A DNA stretch of 13,724 bases from contig JAHZJY010000178.1 in assembly GCA_022600695.1 (NCBI GenBank), positions 1 through 13,724 of the forward strand. Direction: 5' to 3'. Below the pieces are notes generated by a model. It saw only the letters and a list, made by a program, of their open reading frames with translations, made no database searches and was not told the DNA's origin. This document shows positions 12,457 to 13,724 of the stretch, one piece after another (within the stretch, counting starts at the first letter, position 1; each line of letters starts with the position of its first letter). This stretch comes from Actinomycetes bacterium. GTDB lineage: Bacteria; Actinomycetota; Actinomycetes; Mycobacteriales; Mycobacteriaceae. The translations under genes were made by a program, and so were the position numbers.

Positions 12457-13724
12457 TCAATCACCGGTCATCAGCTCGTTCTTAAGAACCTTACCCATCG
12501 CGTTGCGCGGCAGTTTGCCAACCCGCCGGACCTCGCGAGGCCGTTTGTGCGCTGAAAGCTGCTGTGCCACATAGTCAATGAGCCCCCGAGCCGGTGCGTC
12601 ACCGACGACGAAGGCGACGATACGCTGACCCAGATCCGGATCAGGCAGTCCCACGACGGCGGCCTCGGTCACCCCCGGGTGTCCGAGCAGCGCCGCCTCG
12701 ATCTCGCCCGCCCCGATCCGGTAACCACCGGACTTGATCAGGTCCACCGACTCGCGGCCCACGATCCGGTGCATACCGTCCGGACCGATCACGGCCGCGT
12801 CGCCGGTGCGATACCAGCCGCCGGGCTCGAATGCCCCGGCGGTGGCCTCCGGCCGATTGAGGTAACCCTGGAAAACGGTGGGCGTTCGGACCTGAAGGGC
12901 GCCGATGGCGGCGCCGTCGTGGGGCGCCGGTGCGCCGTCCTCGGCGACGAGTCGGGTCTCCATACCGTCCAGCGGCAGACCGACCCAACCGGGACGGCGT
13001 TCACCGCCGGCCCGGGCGCTGACGGTGATGAGGGTCTCGGTGCAGCCGTAGCGTTCAACCGGCGCGTGTCCGGTCAGGTCCGCCAGCCGGGTGAAGACCG
13101 GCACCGGCAGCGCGGCGCTGCCGGACACCAGCAGGCGGGCCCCGGACAGGGCCCGAGCCGATTCACTGTCGGCGACGACTCGCGACCAGACGGTGGGCAC
13201 CCCGAAGTACAGCGACCCGCGCGCCGCGGCATAGGCCTGCGGAGACGGCCTGCCGGTGTGCACGAAACGGTTGCCCACTCGCAGCGATCCCAGCAACCCG
13301 AGCACCAGTCCGTGCACGTGGAACAGCGGCAAGCCGTGTACCAGGGTGTCCTCAGCGGTCCACTGCCAGGCCAGTGCCAGCGCGTCGAGGTCGGCGGCAA
13401 CCGCCCCCCGGCTGATCACCGCACCCTTCGGCGGTCCGGTGGTTCCCGAGGTGTAGATGACCATCGCGGTGTCCTGAGGCCGCGGCTCCGGATAACGATG
13501 CCACGAGCGGGCGTGCAACCGCACCGGCACATGCGGCAGGCCCGCCGGATCCCCGGGCGCCTCACCGAGCCAGGCCTGGGCCTCGGAGTCGGCGAGAATG
13601 TGGGCCCGCTCAGCGACGCCCACGTCGGCTGGGACCGGAACCAACGGCACACCGGCGATCAGGCATCCGGTGACCGCGAGCACCGTCGCCGCGGTGGGAG
13701 TCGCGAGCACCGCGATACGCCCGG
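12457..13724 (-). CDS. fadD36: Fatty-acid-CoA ligase FadD36 (5' end cut by window edge)
   Basis: This acyl-activating enzyme (ANL superfamily) joins a fatty acid to CoA through an acyl-AMP. The AMP-binding P-loop YTSGTTGPPKG is encoded at about 13455-13423. Later motifs are YGCTETLITVS, GWYRTGDAAVIG, the hinge GRESVDLIKSGGYRIGAGEIE and the C-terminal PRNAMGKVLKNEL, whose Gly-Lys carries the catalytic lysine (codon near 12490). About 421 residues are visible. The frame stays open to the right edge (GRIAVLATPTAA), so the GTG at 13710 is not the true start and roughly 50 N-terminal residues are missing. It most resembles M. tuberculosis Rv1193 as I recall it. The acyl substrate cannot be told from the sequence. 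Confidence 0.93.
   Translation of the reverse strand, partial: GRIAVLATPTAATVLAVTGCLIAGVPLVPVPADVGVAERAHILADSEAQAWLGEAPGDPAGLPHVPVRLHARSWHRYPEPRPQDTAMVIYTSGTTGPPKGAVISRGAVAADLDALALAWQWTAEDTLVHGLPLFHVHGLVLGLLGSLRVGNRFVHTGRPSPQAYAAARGSLYFGVPTVWSRVVADSESARALSGARLLVSGSAALPVPVFTRLADLTGHAPVERYGCTETLITVSARAGGERRPGWVGLPLDGMETRLVAEDGAPAPHDGAAIGALQVRTPTVFQGYLNRPEATAGAFEPGGWYRTGDAAVIGPDGMHRIVGRESVDLIKSGGYRIGAGEIEAALLGHPGVTEAAVVGLPDPDLGQRIVAFVVGDAPARGLIDYVAQQLSAHKRPREVRRVGKLPRNAMGKVLKNELMTGD

Noticed and set aside
1..13724. Mobile elements, CRISPR arrays, tRNA/rRNA genes, toxin-antitoxin pairs
   Set aside because: I saw no transposase or integrase, no regularly spaced repeats, no cloverleaf-like sequence with conserved tRNA loops, and no small paired toxin/antitoxin frames.

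Overview
The window looks like chromosomal DNA of a high-GC actinobacterium, most likely a Mycobacterium or Mycolicibacterium. The encoded proteins resemble the M. tuberculosis set sigE, Rv1220c, glgC, glgM/glgA (Rv1212c), Rv1211, tagA, Rv1209, gpgS, folP2, Rv1205, Rv1204c-like, dapE, dapD and fadD36 in the same relative order. This comparison is from memory, not a search. The blocks that in M. tuberculosis lie between these genes (the ABC transporter/regulator genes and PE14 between Rv1220c and glgC, fadD6 between Rv1205 and folP2, and the PE/PPE/Esx block between dapD and fadD36) are absent, so this is a compact version of the locus. No rRNA, tRNA, CRISPR array, insertion sequence or phage gene is visible. 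No gene-free stretch exceeds 300 bases.

Layout. 1-647 (minus) is sigE, running off the left edge. A 219-bp AT-rich regulatory region separates it from a divergent O-methyltransferase (867-1520, plus), which is followed by a possible 38-residue membrane peptide and a strong hairpin. glgC (1663-2877, minus) and glgM (2976-4139, plus) are divergent. A minus-strand gene run follows, read from right to left: LOG phosphoribohydrolase (7406-8029), a possible cysteine-rich micro-ORF (7308-7442), folP2, gpgS, a DivIVA-like membrane protein, tagA and a DUF3117 protein (4201-4368). folP2/gpgS and divIVA-like/tagA are joined by ATGA overlaps. A large MalT/LAL-like ATPase without a DNA-binding domain (8081-10306, plus) diverges from the LOG gene and overlaps the tail of dapE (10282-11364, minus). 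dapE diverges from dapD (11480-12421, plus), which converges on fadD36 (12457 to the right edge, minus).

Functions. GlgC and GlgM make ADP-glucose and maltose-1-phosphate for alpha-glucan. GpgS starts methylglucose lipopolysaccharide from an NDP-glucose and 3-phosphoglycerate. DapD and DapE are two steps of meso-diaminopimelate/lysine synthesis for peptidoglycan. SigE is the envelope-stress sigma factor. TagA repairs alkylated DNA.

The most striking non-coding pattern is that seven gene starts, all at divergent promoters, have a TAnnnT hexamer ending 7-8 nt before the ATG or GTG. This is the arrangement expected for leaderless mRNAs. The other points worth a second look are the cysteine-rich micro-ORF before folP2, the imperfect palindrome between dapE and dapD, the repeats upstream of sigE, and the LAL-like protein that ends where a LuxR helix-turn-helix would be expected.
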